From Kofleriaceae bacterium (lineage in GTDB: Bacteria; Myxococcota_A; Polyangia; Haliangiales; Haliangiaceae), in assembly GCA_018058095.1 (NCBI GenBank), contig JAGPCO010000038.1, positions 1 to 56,059 on the forward strand: DNA of 56,059 nt. The letters are read 5' to 3'. Below are positions 8,602 to 17,648 of this stretch, piece after piece (position 1 is the stretch's first letter; each line of letters starts with the position of its first letter). Both the position numbers and the translations under genes were made by a program. Under the pieces are notes generated by a model. It searched no databases. It was not told the DNA's origin and worked only from the letters and a program-made list of their open reading frames with translations.

Positions 8602-9306
8602 ATGTCGTCCCGGTCGCGCCCGCCGATCTCCGATCCGGCCGAGCCGCTCGACCTCGGCGGGCAGCCTGCGCTGGCGACGGTGCCGGCCGGCGCGCGCGCT
8701 CTCCTCCTGTGCGCGCACGGCGCCGGGGCCGGCATGCGCCACCACTTCTTCGTCGAGCTCGCCACCGCCCTGGCCGAGCGCGACGTGGCCACCGTGCGCT
8801 GGGACCTGCCGTACATGGCGGCCGGGCGCAAGCGGCCCGACCCGCCCGCGATCTGCCACCGCGCCGTCGTCAGCGTGGCGGCGGCGGCGGCGGCGCGCTG
8901 GCCGACCCTGGCGCGGTTCGCCGGCGGCAAGTCGTTTGGTGGGCGCATGACCTCGCAGGCCGCCGCGCTCGGTCACGACCTCGGCGTGCGCGGCCTGGTG
9001 TTCCTCGGCTTCCCGCTCCACCCCGCACCGTCGCCGGGACAGGTCGCGACCGATCCGGCCCGGGCCGACCACCTGGCGCGGATCGCGTTGCCGATGCTGC
9101 TGGTGCAAGGCAGCCGCGACGCGCTGGCCGACCCGCGCCTGATGGTCCCGGTGGTGGCCGGGTTGGGGGCCCGCGCCACCTTCGTCGAGATCGCCGCCGC
9201 CGATCACGGCTTCGAGGTGCTGGTGCGTTCGGGCCGGACCGGGGCCGAGGTCATGGCCGAGGTGGCCACCACCGTCGCCGCCTGGATGCTCGCGCGCGCC
9301 GGGTGA
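8602..9306 (+). CDS. KANL3/Tex30-type alpha/beta hydrolase
   Basis: A 234-residue cytoplasmic alpha/beta-hydrolase-fold protein. After LLLCAHGAGAGM (oxyanion-hole segment), the nucleophile elbow is GGKSFGGRM, the form typical of the KANL3/Tex30 (COG3571) group, with Ser as nucleophile. The predicted acid is Asp in VQGSRDALAD and the base is His in AADHGFEVL. The complete triad suggests an active enzyme; the substrate is unknown. It is divergent from doxX across 127 bp. Confidence 0.82.
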   Translation: MSSRSRPPISDPAEPLDLGGQPALATVPAGARALLLCAHGAGAGMRHHFFVELATALAERDVATVRWDLPYMAAGRKRPDPPAICHRAVVSVAAAAAARWPTLARFAGGKSFGGRMTSQAAALGHDLGVRGLVFLGFPLHPAPSPGQVATDPARADHLARIALPMLLVQGSRDALADPRLMVPVVAGLGARATFVEIAAADHGFEVLVRSGRTGAEVMAEVATTVAAWMLARAG

Positions 9307-9358
9307 GCGGCCGGCGCCGGTGCACGCGCCTTGACAGGCGATCGCGCGGCGGCGAAAG

Positions 9359-10192
9359 ATGCACGCGGTGTGGACCAGCTACTCGGCTCGCGCCGCGGCC
9401 CAGCTGATCGGGCTGCCGGAGTCGTCCGTGCGCAGCCTGATCCGCGACGGCATCGTCGGCGCGGTCGGCGAGGTCCCGGCCCGGCTGTCGTTCCGCGACC
9501 TCGCCACCCTGCGCGTGGTCAAGACGGTGTTCGAGGCCGGGGTGCCGGCGCGCCGGGCCCGGCGCGAGCTGGCGCAGCTGGTACGCGGCCTGGGCGGGCG
9601 CGCCCTGTCCGAGGTCGCACTCGAGGTACGGGCCGGCCGGGTCTGGGTCCGTGGTCAGGGGCCGATCGTCGGTCAGCTCGAGCTCGCGCTCGAGCCGGTG
9701 GTGTCGGCGCCGACCCCGGCGGGTGAGCTGCACGAGCTGCCCAGCCGGGTCGAGCCGCCCCCACCGCTGGTGGTGGCCGCGCCGCTCACCGCCGACGAGT
9801 GGGCCGCGCGCGCGCTCGCGCTCGAGGACAGCGACACCGCGGCGGCCATCGACGCCTACCGGCGCAGCCTGCGCCTGCGCCCCGACTCGACCGAGGCGTG
9901 GATCAACCTCGGTCGGCTCCACGCCGAGCACGACGACCCGACCGCCGCGCGCGACTGCTTCCGCGCCGCGCTCGACCTCGATCCGGCCGACGCCACCGCC
10001 ATCTACAACCTCGGCGTGGTGTCGCAGGACGCCGGGCGCGAGGCCGAGGCGGTCGAGCTGTACCGGCGCGCGCTCGAGCTCGATCCGACCCTGGCCGAGG
10101 CGCACTACAACCTGGCCACGATCTTCGACCAGACCGGTGACTCGCGCGCCGCCATCCGCCACATCAACGAGTACCGGAAGCTGACCCGGTGA
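9359..10192 (+). CDS. MerR-like HTH protein fused to TPR repeats
   Basis: A 277-residue protein. The first about 70 residues look like a MerR-type winged helix (YSARAAAQLIGLPESSVRSLIRDG, then LSFRDLATLRVVKTV). A linker rich in Pro and Val follows. At least three tetratricopeptide repeats span about residues 150-270, for example AWINLGRLHAEHDD, AIYNLGVVSQDAG and AHYNLATIFDQTGD. This combination suggests DNA binding plus protein contacts, and the usual MerR effector domain is missing. The ATG at 9359 is used; a GTG at 9368 is possible. The stop overlaps the start of the next gene (GTGA), so the two are translationally coupled. Confidence 0.8.
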   Translation: MHAVWTSYSARAAAQLIGLPESSVRSLIRDGIVGAVGEVPARLSFRDLATLRVVKTVFEAGVPARRARRELAQLVRGLGGRALSEVALEVRAGRVWVRGQGPIVGQLELALEPVVSAPTPAGELHELPSRVEPPPPLVVAAPLTADEWAARALALEDSDTAAAIDAYRRSLRLRPDSTEAWINLGRLHAEHDDPTAARDCFRAALDLDPADATAIYNLGVVSQDAGREAEAVELYRRALELDPTLAEAHYNLATIFDQTGDSRAAIRHINEYRKLTR

Positions 10193-10641
10193 GGCGCGCG
10201 GCCGCGATCGCCGCCGTCTCCCTCGCCGCCGTCGCTGCGGCGTGCAACCCGTCGCCACCACGCGGCGGCGAGCGTGGCCCCTGCTTCGGCAACCGCAGCT
10301 GTGACCCGGGGCTGGTCTGCCTGTCGGACCTGTGCGTCCGGCCCGAGCCCGATGTGACGGGCCCGACCGCGTCGTCCCCGGCCCCGGGCGGCCGCACACC
10401 GGCTGGCCTGAGCCCGGCCGGCCTGCCGACGCCGTGCCGCGACTACCTCGATCTGCTCGACGCCTACGCCACCTGCAAGGTGTTCGAGCCGTCGCTGCGC
10501 GCCGACCTCGCCGCCGCGTTCGCGCGTATGCGCGCCAGCTGGGCCAACCTCGGCGGCATCACCTGGCCGCAGGCCTCGATCGACGCCTGCGCCGACGGGG
10601 TTCGCGCCATCCGCACCGCGCGGGTCCAGCTCGGCTGCTAG
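10189..10641 (+). CDS. Small Cys-rich lipoprotein of unknown function
   Basis: A 150-residue protein starting at a GTG that overlaps the stop of the MerR-TPR gene. It has a signal peptide with lipobox-like AVAAAC at about residues 15-20, so it is probably a lipoprotein. The segment CFGNRSCDPGLVCLSDLC is a four-Cys mini-module of the kind common in myxobacterial surface lipoproteins. A Pro/Ala/Gly linker precedes a C-terminal part with three further cysteines (TPCRDY, TCKVFEPS, DACADG) and a final Cys. The family was not recognised. The TAG stop lies inside the CTAGCAGG palindrome at 10635-10671. Confidence 0.7.
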   Translation: MRRAAAIAAVSLAAVAAACNPSPPRGGERGPCFGNRSCDPGLVCLSDLCVRPEPDVTGPTASSPAPGGRTPAGLSPAGLPTPCRDYLDLLDAYATCKVFEPSLRADLAAAFARMRASWANLGGITWPQASIDACADGVRAIRTARVQLGC

Positions 10642-10671
10642 CAGGCTGCTTCTTCAGCAGCCTGCTAGCAG
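10635..10671. repeat. REP-like palindrome A, also a likely terminator
   Basis: A near-perfect hairpin with arms 10635-10650 and 10656-10671 and a 5-nt loop. Both ends carry CTAGCAGG facing inwards, the same head as the elements at 35824, 37827, 55573 and 55629. The TAG at 10639-10641 is the stop codon of the lipoprotein gene. It sits between two convergent genes and could terminate transcription from both sides. Confidence 0.75.
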
Positions 10672-10680
10672 GGGCCCTGC

Positions 10681-11517
10681 TCAGAACGAGCCGGTCAGGG
10701 CCAGGCCACGCCCGCTCGGCACCACCGCCAGGTCGTGCTGGCGCAGCGTGTCGCACGCCAGCACGGGTGGCAGGAGGTACCCGAACGCGGCGCCGACGGC
10801 GGCGCCGACCAGCACGTCGCTGGTGTAGTGCGCGTCGGCGCCCACGCGCAGGTACGCGGTGGCGCTGGCCAGGACCAGGCCGCTGGCCCAGATCGCCGGC
10901 GCGGCCCGGTACCCGCGCAGGCTGGCGACGCGCCCCGACGCCACCGCCAGCGAGAACGCGAGCGAGGTGTGTCCGGAGAAGAAGGACATGTTGTCCTCGC
11001 CGTCGCCCGGCGGCCGGGTCCCGTAGTGGATGCGCGGCCGCTGCCGGCCGACGCTGTACTTGACCGCGTGGTGGAACAAGGACGCGGCGATGGCCGACTC
11101 GAGCACCGCCGCCGAGTCGTCGAACCAGCGGCGCCAGCCGCGATCCTTGGCGGCCCAGGCCAGCGCCCCGACCGCGACCAGCGGCGCCCCGACGTAGCCG
11201 GTCGCGTTGGACAGCTGGTGGGCCAGGTCGGTGTCGTCCCACACCAGCGCGTTGCGCATGCCGTCGTCGAAGCTCCCGGGTTCACACCACCGGCACTGCT
11301 CGGGGACCAGCACGTCCTCCAGCCCGAACTGGATGCCGAGGTACAGCGCGCCGGCCCCGGCCATGGCGCCGAGGTGGGCCAGGCGACGGCGATCGGACCG
11401 CGCCGCCTGCTCCTGCGCGACCGGATCGATCCCGGCCGGGGCCTCGTCGGCGTGGGCCGGTGGCGAGGTCGTCACGAACACGCCGATTACGGTGGCGGCC
11501 AGGGCGATGCGGCGCAT
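10681..11517 (-). CDS. PAP2 superfamily phosphatase, exported
   Basis: A 278-residue protein with a signal peptide (cleavage probably after AHA near residue 23) and several hydrophobic helices. All three acid-phosphatase motifs are present: KYSVGRQRPR (KX6RP), SFFSGHTS with the SGH core, and RVGADAHYTSDV with the nucleophilic His. The enzyme should hydrolyse a lipid or isoprenoid phosphate at the outer face of the inner membrane; the substrate is unknown. Transcribed toward the lipoprotein gene, with palindrome A between them. Confidence 0.85.
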   Translation of the reverse strand: MRRIALAATVIGVFVTTSPPAHADEAPAGIDPVAQEQAARSDRRRLAHLGAMAGAGALYLGIQFGLEDVLVPEQCRWCEPGSFDDGMRNALVWDDTDLAHQLSNATGYVGAPLVAVGALAWAAKDRGWRRWFDDSAAVLESAIAASLFHHAVKYSVGRQRPRIHYGTRPPGDGEDNMSFFSGHTSLAFSLAVASGRVASLRGYRAAPAIWASGLVLASATAYLRVGADAHYTSDVLVGAAVGAAFGYLLPPVLACDTLRQHDLAVVPSGRGLALTGSF

Positions 11518-11611
11518 GCCCCAGGCTCGCCGCCGCCATCGCCGCGGTCAAGCCGGGTGCCAGGCGTTTCCGGTCGCTGCCCGTTGCCGGGCCACCGACC
11601 GCGCTGTTCGA

Positions 11612-12604
11612 TCAGTGCCGGTCCGGGCCGACGTCGATCCGCGGACGCCGGCCACCGCCACCACGGATGAGGTCGGCGCCGGGGGTGAGATCGACGTGGA
11701 AGTGGTTGCGGTGGTCGGCGTTGTAGTTCGGCGTGAGCACGATGTTCCACACGCCGGCGGCCTTGAGCGCGCAGATCGTCTCGTGCAGGAACGTGTCGGC
11801 GCCGGGCTCGGTGGCGGCACCGGTGCAGGTGTCGTCGGCTGGATCGATGACCCAGTCGGTCAGGACCGAGGCGTAGCCGGCCTCGTGGGTCAGGCCGGCG
11901 ATGTCGATGGCCATCGCGTAGGCGTGCTGGGAGATGCCGTTGGGACAGTTGGGCGGCGTCCCGCCGCCGATGCAGCGGTAGTTGTAGACCCCGATGTCGG
12001 CCACCTCGGTCACGCCGCGCCGGCGCAGGACCGGCGCCGCCCGGGCCAGCGACAGGATGAGCTGGCAGTCGCCGAACAGGCGGGTGCGCGGGCTGGTGTT
12101 CTCGACGTAGCGGTAGTCGATGCCACCGATCGGCGGCGTCGCGTTGATCGGATCGTCGACGCCGGGGTTGGCGCCGGCCAGGGCCCAGGTGACGCCGTAC
12201 AGGTCGAGCCACTCGTGGCAGCTGGTGACCTCGGGCTCGAGCACCGCGAGCGTGGTGGTGGCCACCGCCGCCTCGGCCCCGGCCTGGTCGAACGCGGTCG
12301 CGGTCAGGGTGACCGCGCCGGCCTGGTCGAGCTCGAGCACGGCGGCGCCGGTGGCGTCGACCGGCACCGGCGCGCGTGTGCCCGCCACCAGCTCGACCCG
12401 GGCCGGACTGCCGCCGATCGTGAGCTGGACCGGGACCGACGCGATCAGGTCACCCACGGCGCTGAGGTCGTCACGGACCACGCTGGCGCCTGTGGTCGGC
12501 TCGGCGAAGGTCAGGGTGATGGCGTCCGGCCCGGTCGGGTCCGGATCGACGTCCTCACCCGCACACGCGAGCACCAGGCACGGCAGGAGCCAGCGGAGCC
12601 TCAT
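11612..12604 (-). CDS. Extensin-like domain lipoprotein (M15-type metal site)
   Basis: A 330-residue exported protein; lipobox CLVLACAG gives a Cys near residue 14. Residues about 25-125 look like an Ig-like or cadherin-like domain. The C-terminal half matches the extensin-like family, related to D-Ala-D-Ala carboxypeptidase Zn sites: CPNGISQHAYAMAIDIAGL holds the first His and Asp, and HRNHFHVDLTPG holds the last His pair. A role in peptidoglycan cleavage or binding in the envelope is likely from family knowledge. It is 94 bp upstream of the PAP2 gene on the same strand. The start is the ATG at 12604. Confidence 0.78.
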   Translation of the reverse strand: MRLRWLLPCLVLACAGEDVDPDPTGPDAITLTFAEPTTGASVVRDDLSAVGDLIASVPVQLTIGGSPARVELVAGTRAPVPVDATGAAVLELDQAGAVTLTATAFDQAGAEAAVATTTLAVLEPEVTSCHEWLDLYGVTWALAGANPGVDDPINATPPIGGIDYRYVENTSPRTRLFGDCQLILSLARAAPVLRRRGVTEVADIGVYNYRCIGGGTPPNCPNGISQHAYAMAIDIAGLTHEAGYASVLTDWVIDPADDTCTGAATEPGADTFLHETICALKAAGVWNIVLTPNYNADHRNHFHVDLTPGADLIRGGGGRRPRIDVGPDRH

Positions 12605-12760
12605 CGTCCGCCTATTGGGCCGGGGAACGTCGGCGCCGTCAAGGCCGCACCCCTTGCCTCCACCCGCCGCAGCGGGTGCGCGAAATCACGCCCGTCGGCC
12701 CCGCTTCCGCGGGGTTGCGACCTCTGTCGGCTGGAACGCACCTTGCTCGCTTCTCCTCAC

Positions 12761-13447
12761 ATGGTCGCCCAGCTCAAGATCCGGACCCGGCGGACCTACG
12801 GTGGGGATGGAGAGGTCGCCAGCAGCGACAGCGTGTACTGCCCACGCCGGGGCAAGTCGGTCGCGACGCCGGTGTGTAACTCGTGCCCGATGGGGGGGCC
12901 GCGCCAGGGTGATGGGATCGAGTGCCGCGACCCTGCCGCGCACGCCCCGGTGCGCCCGGCCAACGCGCCGTGCTCCGCCGACGAGGTGCTGGCGGCCGAC
13001 GTCATGCATCCCGAGCCGATCTGCGTAAGCGCGGACCTGTCCGTCGAGGGCCTGGCCGCGCTGCTGCTGCAGCATGGCATCAGCGGCGTGCCCGTGGTCG
13101 ATGGCCACGGGCGCCCGGTCGGCATGGTCAGCAAGTCGGACCTGGTCCGGTTCCAGGTCGAGCGCGCCGACGGAGGCAGCTACGAGCTGGTGCAGACCGG
13201 CGAGGGCCCGGCCCGGATCCTCGAGCTGGCCAGCGCCACCGTCGGCGAGATCATGATGCCGATCGCCTTCACGCTGTCCGAACACGCCACCGTGGCCCAC
13301 GCCGCGGCGATGATGGCGCTCGAGGACGTCCACCGCGTGCCCATCGTCGCCGTCGACGGCAAGGTGGTGGGGATCGTGACCACCATGGACCTGACCCGCT
13401 GGCTGGCGACCAACGAGGGCTACCTGCACGGCCCCGACGACGCCTGA
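12761..13447 (+). CDS. Two-CBS-domain protein with N-terminal Cys cluster
   Basis: A 228-residue cytoplasmic protein. Residues about 25-60 hold several cysteines (YCPRRGK, CNSCPMGG, ECRDPA), suggesting a small zinc- or iron-binding segment. Two CBS motifs follow: VLAADVMHPEPICVSADLSV to GRPVGMVSKSDLV, and VGEIMMPIAFTLSEHATV to GKVVGIVTTMDLTRW. CBS pairs bind adenine nucleotides and regulate partners; no catalytic domain is attached here. The partner is unknown. The ATG at 12761 was chosen because upstream in-frame sequence is antisense to the extensin-like gene. Confidence 0.82.
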   Translation: MVAQLKIRTRRTYGGDGEVASSDSVYCPRRGKSVATPVCNSCPMGGPRQGDGIECRDPAAHAPVRPANAPCSADEVLAADVMHPEPICVSADLSVEGLAALLLQHGISGVPVVDGHGRPVGMVSKSDLVRFQVERADGGSYELVQTGEGPARILELASATVGEIMMPIAFTLSEHATVAHAAAMMALEDVHRVPIVAVDGKVVGIVTTMDLTRWLATNEGYLHGPDDA

Positions 13448-13498
13448 GCGGCGAACACGACGCACCACCCGCCCGCGCCCTGGTGTACGCTGGTAGGG

Positions 13499-14074
13499 AT
13501 GCGCGCACTGCTCCCTGTCCTGGCGATCCTGTGCGCGCCTGGCTGCGGCCAGTGGCTGTTCGACAGCCAGGGCGACCTCGGGGCCAGCCCCGACGCCGCG
13601 GCCGGGCCCAGCGACGGTCGGTCCGACGCCGGTCCGAGCGTCATGGGCGACGCCGGTGTCGACGGCGCCGCCAGCCGGTGCGTCGGCTACGCCCCGCTCG
13701 GGGCGCTGCCCGGCCTGTACCTGCCGGTGGCGACCGCGGCGACCTGGGCCGAGGCCGTCGCCGCCTGTGCCGCCGACGGCGCCCACCTGTTCATCCCCGA
13801 CGACGATCCCGAGCTGGTCACGGTGACCCAGCTGGCCTTCCCGACCACCCTGTGGCAGGCGCTCGACTGGCAGTGGGTCGGCATCAGCGACCAGGCGATC
13901 GAAGGGGTGTGGCGGCGCGTCGACGGCGAGCCGGCCACGTTCCTGCCCTGGGACGTGGGCCAGCCCGACGACTTCGCGATGGCCGAGGACTGCGTGCAGG
14001 CCGCACCCACGGCCGGCCTCAACGATCTCGGCTGCGACCAGGCGCTGGCCTACGTGTGTGAGTGCGGGCCGTGA
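13499..14074 (+). CDS. C-type-lectin-like lipoprotein
   Basis: A 191-residue exported protein; AILCAPGCGQW gives a likely lipobox Cys at about residue 16. An Asp/Ala/Gly-rich linker reaches residue 60. Residues about 60-190 resemble a C-type lectin fold: YLPVATAATWAEAVAAC, then VGISDQAIEGVWRRVDGEPATFLPWDVGQPDD and a final LGCDQALAYVCEC. The WxxGxP-like and WND-like positions are only partly kept, so sugar or calcium binding is uncertain. Its stop directly abuts the stop of the convergent VWA gene with no spacer. Confidence 0.72.
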   Translation: MRALLPVLAILCAPGCGQWLFDSQGDLGASPDAAAGPSDGRSDAGPSVMGDAGVDGAASRCVGYAPLGALPGLYLPVATAATWAEAVAACAADGAHLFIPDDDPELVTVTQLAFPTTLWQALDWQWVGISDQAIEGVWRRVDGEPATFLPWDVGQPDDFAMAEDCVQAAPTAGLNDLGCDQALAYVCECGP

Positions 14075-15787
14075 TCACTGCGCGAGGGTGACCTTGGTGC
14101 CGCCGCGCAGGGTGATGGCGCGGTCGATCAGCCCGACCAGCTCGCGACGGTCGGCGTCGTCGCCGGCGGCGGCGGCGGCCAGCTCGCGCAGGGCCGGCAG
14201 GGTCCAGGTCCGGGCGTCGGCGCCGCCGCGCAGGACGTCGGCGAAGCCGGCCACCGCGAAGGCGAAGCGGAGGTCGGGGCTGGCGGCGGCGAAGCTGGGC
14301 GCGACCGCGCCCGCGTCGAGGGTGAACGCGTGTTCGCTGGCCTGCTCGCCGCGCGGCGCCTTGTGCCGGACCCGGACCGTGGCCAGCGCGCCGGCGCGGG
14401 CGCTGCGCCCGGCCGCCGTCAGCTCGACCTCGTACACCGCGGTGACCTGGTGGCCCGCGCCGATCTCGCCGGCGTCGACCTTGTCGTCGCGGAAGGCGTC
14501 GTCGGCCAGGTCGCGGTTCTCGTAGCCGATGAGGCGATAGCGCGCGACCCGGCTCGGGTCGAAGTCGACCTGCAGCTTGACGTCCTTGGCCACCACCTCG
14601 AGGTTCGAGCCGAGCTGCTCCTGGAACACCCGCTTGGCCTGCGACAGCCCGTCGATGTAGAAGTTGTTGCCGTTGCCTCGGTTGGCGAGCTGCTCCATGC
14701 GCTCGTCCTTGTAGTTGCCCATGCCGAAGCCCATGGTCGACAGGGTCACGCCTTCCTTCACCTTGCCGGCGATGGTGGTCAGGATCTCGTCCTGCCCGGT
14801 CGGGCCGACGTTGGCGTCGCCGTCGGACAGGATGATGACGCGGCTCTCGCTGCCCGGGCGCAGCCCGCGCGCCGCCTGCTGGTAGGCCAGCTCGATGCCC
14901 GAGGCCATGGCGGTCGAGCCGCCGGCGGTCAGGTCCTCGATCGCCGCCAGGATGCGGCCCTTGTCGGCCAGCGTGGTCGGCTCGAGCACGACCCGGGTCG
15001 AGCCGGCGTAGGTGACCAGGCTGACCTGATCGCCGTCGTTCAGGCTGTCGACCAGGAGCCGGAGCGAGCGCTTGGCCAGGTCGAGGCGATCCGGGCCCTG
15101 CATCGATCCGGACACGTCGACCAGGAACACCAGGTTGACCGGCTTGCGCTCGGTCTTGCTCTTGGCCCGGGTCGCGACGCCGACCCGCACGACGTGGCGG
15201 TCCTTGCCCATCGGTGACGGCGCGGCGTCGACGGTGAGCGAGAACGGGCGATCGTCGCGGTCGGGCGCCGGGTAGGCATACTTGAAGTAGTTGACCATCT
15301 CCTCGACCCGGACCGCGGCCGCCGGCGGCAGCGCCCCTTCGGTCAACATGCGCCGGCTGATGGTGTAGGCCGCGGTGTCGACGTCGACCGCGAACGTCGA
15401 CAGCGCGTCGCGGCTGGTGTCGACCCAGGCGTTCTGCCCGTAGTCGCGGAAGCCGTCGCCGCCCTCGGGCCGATCGAGGTCACCCGCGAGCTGGCCGGGG
15501 CGAGCGCGCCCCATCGACCCGCTGGCGCCGACCGCCAGGGCCGCCTTCTCATCCTTGCGGTGCGGCCGCGGGCTGCTCGTCACCGGCGCGGTCGGGTCGG
15601 GCTGGGCCCGGTTCGCCGCGGTGCCCGAACCCGCGAGCTGGCCGCCGGCCGGGTCGCCGGTCGGCTCCGGCGCCACCGCCCCGGTCGGGCCGCGGGTGTT
15701 GGCCGCGGGGGCCGACTTGTCCTGGCAGGCCAGGGGCAGGGTGGTCAGGGTCAGGGCGAACAGCAGCTTGGCGAGGGTGACGCGCAT
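14075..15787 (-). CDS. YfbK-type von Willebrand factor A lipoprotein
   Basis: A 570-residue exported protein with lipobox TLPLACQ near residue 21. The order matches the YfbK family: a VWF N-terminal region (NAWVDTSRDALSTFAVDVDTA), a VWA domain with an intact metal-binding motif LVDVSGSM, then the DUF3520-like tail (DDKVDAGEIGAGHQVTAVYE). VWA domains mediate metal-dependent protein contacts; this group is periplasmic or surface-bound with unknown ligand. The ATG at 15787 gives the signal peptide directly. It lies 188 bp downstream of pstB on the same strand, so it may or may not belong to the phosphate transcript. Confidence 0.85.
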   Translation of the reverse strand: MRVTLAKLLFALTLTTLPLACQDKSAPAANTRGPTGAVAPEPTGDPAGGQLAGSGTAANRAQPDPTAPVTSSPRPHRKDEKAALAVGASGSMGRARPGQLAGDLDRPEGGDGFRDYGQNAWVDTSRDALSTFAVDVDTAAYTISRRMLTEGALPPAAAVRVEEMVNYFKYAYPAPDRDDRPFSLTVDAAPSPMGKDRHVVRVGVATRAKSKTERKPVNLVFLVDVSGSMQGPDRLDLAKRSLRLLVDSLNDGDQVSLVTYAGSTRVVLEPTTLADKGRILAAIEDLTAGGSTAMASGIELAYQQAARGLRPGSESRVIILSDGDANVGPTGQDEILTTIAGKVKEGVTLSTMGFGMGNYKDERMEQLANRGNGNNFYIDGLSQAKRVFQEQLGSNLEVVAKDVKLQVDFDPSRVARYRLIGYENRDLADDAFRDDKVDAGEIGAGHQVTAVYEVELTAAGRSARAGALATVRVRHKAPRGEQASEHAFTLDAGAVAPSFAAASPDLRFAFAVAGFADVLRGGADARTWTLPALRELAAAAAGDDADRRELVGLIDRAITLRGGTKVTLAQ

Positions 15788-15975
15788 GGAACCTCCGGGT
15801 GTGGCGGTGGCAACGCGCACCCCCCGGCCGGTGGCCTACCCAGGATCGTCGACAATCGTCGCGGCCGGGTGTCGTGCCCCGATGACAACCGCCGGCCAGC
15901 GTGGCGCTGGCCCGGTCCGGACCCAAGGCGTCGGCCCGGGCCGGTGTCGCGTCCCTCGTCGCGCCTCCTCGCGCC

Positions 15976-16758
15976 TCAGCCGAACTTGCCGGTGATGTAG
16001 TCCTCGGTCCGGCGATCCGTCGGCGCGGTGAACAGCTGGGCCGAGGGGGCGTACTCGATGAGCTCGCCGGTCAGGAAGAACGCCGTCCGGTCCGACACCC
16101 GGGTCGCCTGCTGCAGGTTGTGGGTGACGATCACGATGGTGTAGTCGCGCCGCAGGTCGTGCAGCAGGTCCTCGATACGCGCGGTGGCGATCGGATCGAG
16201 CGCGGAGCACGGCTCGTCCATCAGCACGACCTCGGGCTCGACCGCCAGGGTGCGGGCGATACACAGGCGCTGCTGCTGACCACCCGACAGGCTGGTGCCC
16301 GGCTTGTCGAGCTTGTCCTTGACCTCGTCCCACAGCGCGGCCTGGCGCAGCGCGCGCTCGACCACCTCGGCCTGGCCCGAGCGACCGCTCGGGGTGCGCT
16401 GGGTCAGGGTCAGGCCGGCCAGCACGTTGTCGCGGATCGACATCGACGGGAACGGGTTGGGCTTCTGGAACACCATGCCGATGCGGCGGCGGACCAGGAC
16501 CGGATCGACCCCCTTGCCGTACACGTCGACGCCGTCGAGCGTGACCTGCCCGGTCGAGCGCGCGCCGGGCACCAGCTCGTGCATCCGGTTGAGGCAACGG
16601 ATGAAGGTCGACTTGCCGCACCCCGATGGGCCGATGATGGCGGTGACCTGGCAGGCCGGGATCTCGAGATCGATGCCGCGCAGGACGTGGTGCTTGCCGA
16701 ACCAGGCCTCGACCTTGCGGGCGCTGATCTTGGTCGGGAGGGTGGGGGGCTCGCGCAC
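15976..16758 (-). CDS. pstB: Phosphate ABC transporter ATP-binding protein PstB
   Basis: 260 residues, the usual length. Walker [10 protein letters not shown] lies near residues 43-51, the signature LSGGQQQR near 157, Walker [14 protein letters not shown] and the switch His in IVTHNLQQ follow. The segments [12 protein letters not shown] and FQKPNPFP are characteristic of PstB rather than other ABC ATPases. It powers high-affinity phosphate import through PstC and PstA. It is 7 bp downstream of pstA and is the last clear gene of the pst set; no phoU follows. Confidence 0.95.
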   Translation of the reverse strand: MREPPTLPTKISARKVEAWFGKHHVLRGIDLEIPACQVTAIIGPSGCGKSTFIRCLNRMHELVPGARSTGQVTLDGVDVYGKGVDPVLVRRRIGMVFQKPNPFPSMSIRDNVLAGLTLTQRTPSGRSGQAEVVERALRQAALWDEVKDKLDKPGTSLSGGQQQRLCIARTLAVEPEVVLMDEPCSALDPIATARIEDLLHDLRRDYTIVIVTHNLQQATRVSDRTAFFLTGELIEYAPSAQLFTAPTDRRTEDYITGKFG

Positions 16759-16765
16759 GTGGACC

Positions 16766-17647
16766 TCAGGCCCGCTGCTGGTAGCGGTTGCGTAGGTAGA
16801 TGGCGATGGAGTTGAGCACGAGCAGGGCGGCGACGAGGACGACGATGCCGGCGGCGGCGTTGACGAGGAAGGCCTTCTGCGGGCGCGACGCCCAGTCGTA
16901 GACCTGGATGGGCAGGGCCGAGTACGGCGCGTCGATCCCGTCGGGCGCGAAGCGGATGAAGGCGACGGCGCCGACCAGCACCAGCGGCGCGGTCTCGCCG
17001 ATGGCGCGCGAGATGGCGAGGATGGCGCCGGTGAAGATGCCGGGCAGCGACATCGGCAGGATGACGTGCCAGATCATGCGCCAGCGGGTCGCGCCCAGGC
17101 CGAGCGCGGCCTCGCGCAGCGAGTCACGCACGGTGCGCAGCGCCTCGCGGCTGGCCATGATGATGACGGGCAGGACCAGGATGGCCAGGGTCAGGGCGCC
17201 GGCCAGGATCGACTCGCCCAGGCCGATGAAGCGGACGAACACGCCGAGGCCGAGCATGCCGTAGATGATGGACGGCACGCCGGCCAGGTTGGCGATGGCC
17301 ACCTCGATCACCCCGGCCATGCGGCTGGTCCGGCCGTACTCCTCGAGGTAGATGGCGGCGCCGACGCCGAGCGGCATGGCCACGGCGGCGGTCAGGGAGA
17401 TGAGCCAGAGGCTGCCCATCAGCGCCGGGTAGATGCCGGCCTCGCCGGCGCGCCGCGAGGGCAGCCCCGACAGGAAGGTGCCGGACAGGCGCGGCCAGGC
17501 GTCGATCAGCGTGTCGACCAGCAGCCAGCCGAGCGCGGCCAGCGGGATGATGACCGCCAGCCGGGCCACCCACACGAACACCGCCTCGGCGACCAGGCCG
17601 CGGCGCTTGCCATCGAGCGGGAGGTGGGGGCTCTGCAGCGTGTTCAT
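16766..17647 (-). CDS. pstA: Phosphate ABC transporter permease PstA
   Basis: 293 residues with six predicted membrane helices. The permease EAA-type loop is [21 protein letters not shown]. The segments [25 protein letters not shown] and [15 protein letters not shown] are typical of PstA. It pairs with PstC in the inner membrane. One base separates it from the pstC stop. Confidence 0.95.
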   Translation of the reverse strand: MNTLQSPHLPLDGKRRGLVAEAVFVWVARLAVIIPLAALGWLLVDTLIDAWPRLSGTFLSGLPSRRAGEAGIYPALMGSLWLISLTAAVAMPLGVGAAIYLEEYGRTSRMAGVIEVAIANLAGVPSIIYGMLGLGVFVRFIGLGESILAGALTLAILVLPVIIMASREALRTVRDSLREAALGLGATRWRMIWHVILPMSLPGIFTGAILAISRAIGETAPLVLVGAVAFIRFAPDGIDAPYSALPIQVYDWASRPQKAFLVNAAAGIVVLVAALLVLNSIAIYLRNRYQQRA

Positions 17648-17648
17648 G

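Noticed and set aside
9331-9359. TTGACA with 17-nt spacing to GAAAGA, a sigma-70-like promoter for the MerR-TPR gene
   Set aside because: The -10 element is poor and overlaps the ATG at 9359; it would only fit a leaderless start at GTG 9368.
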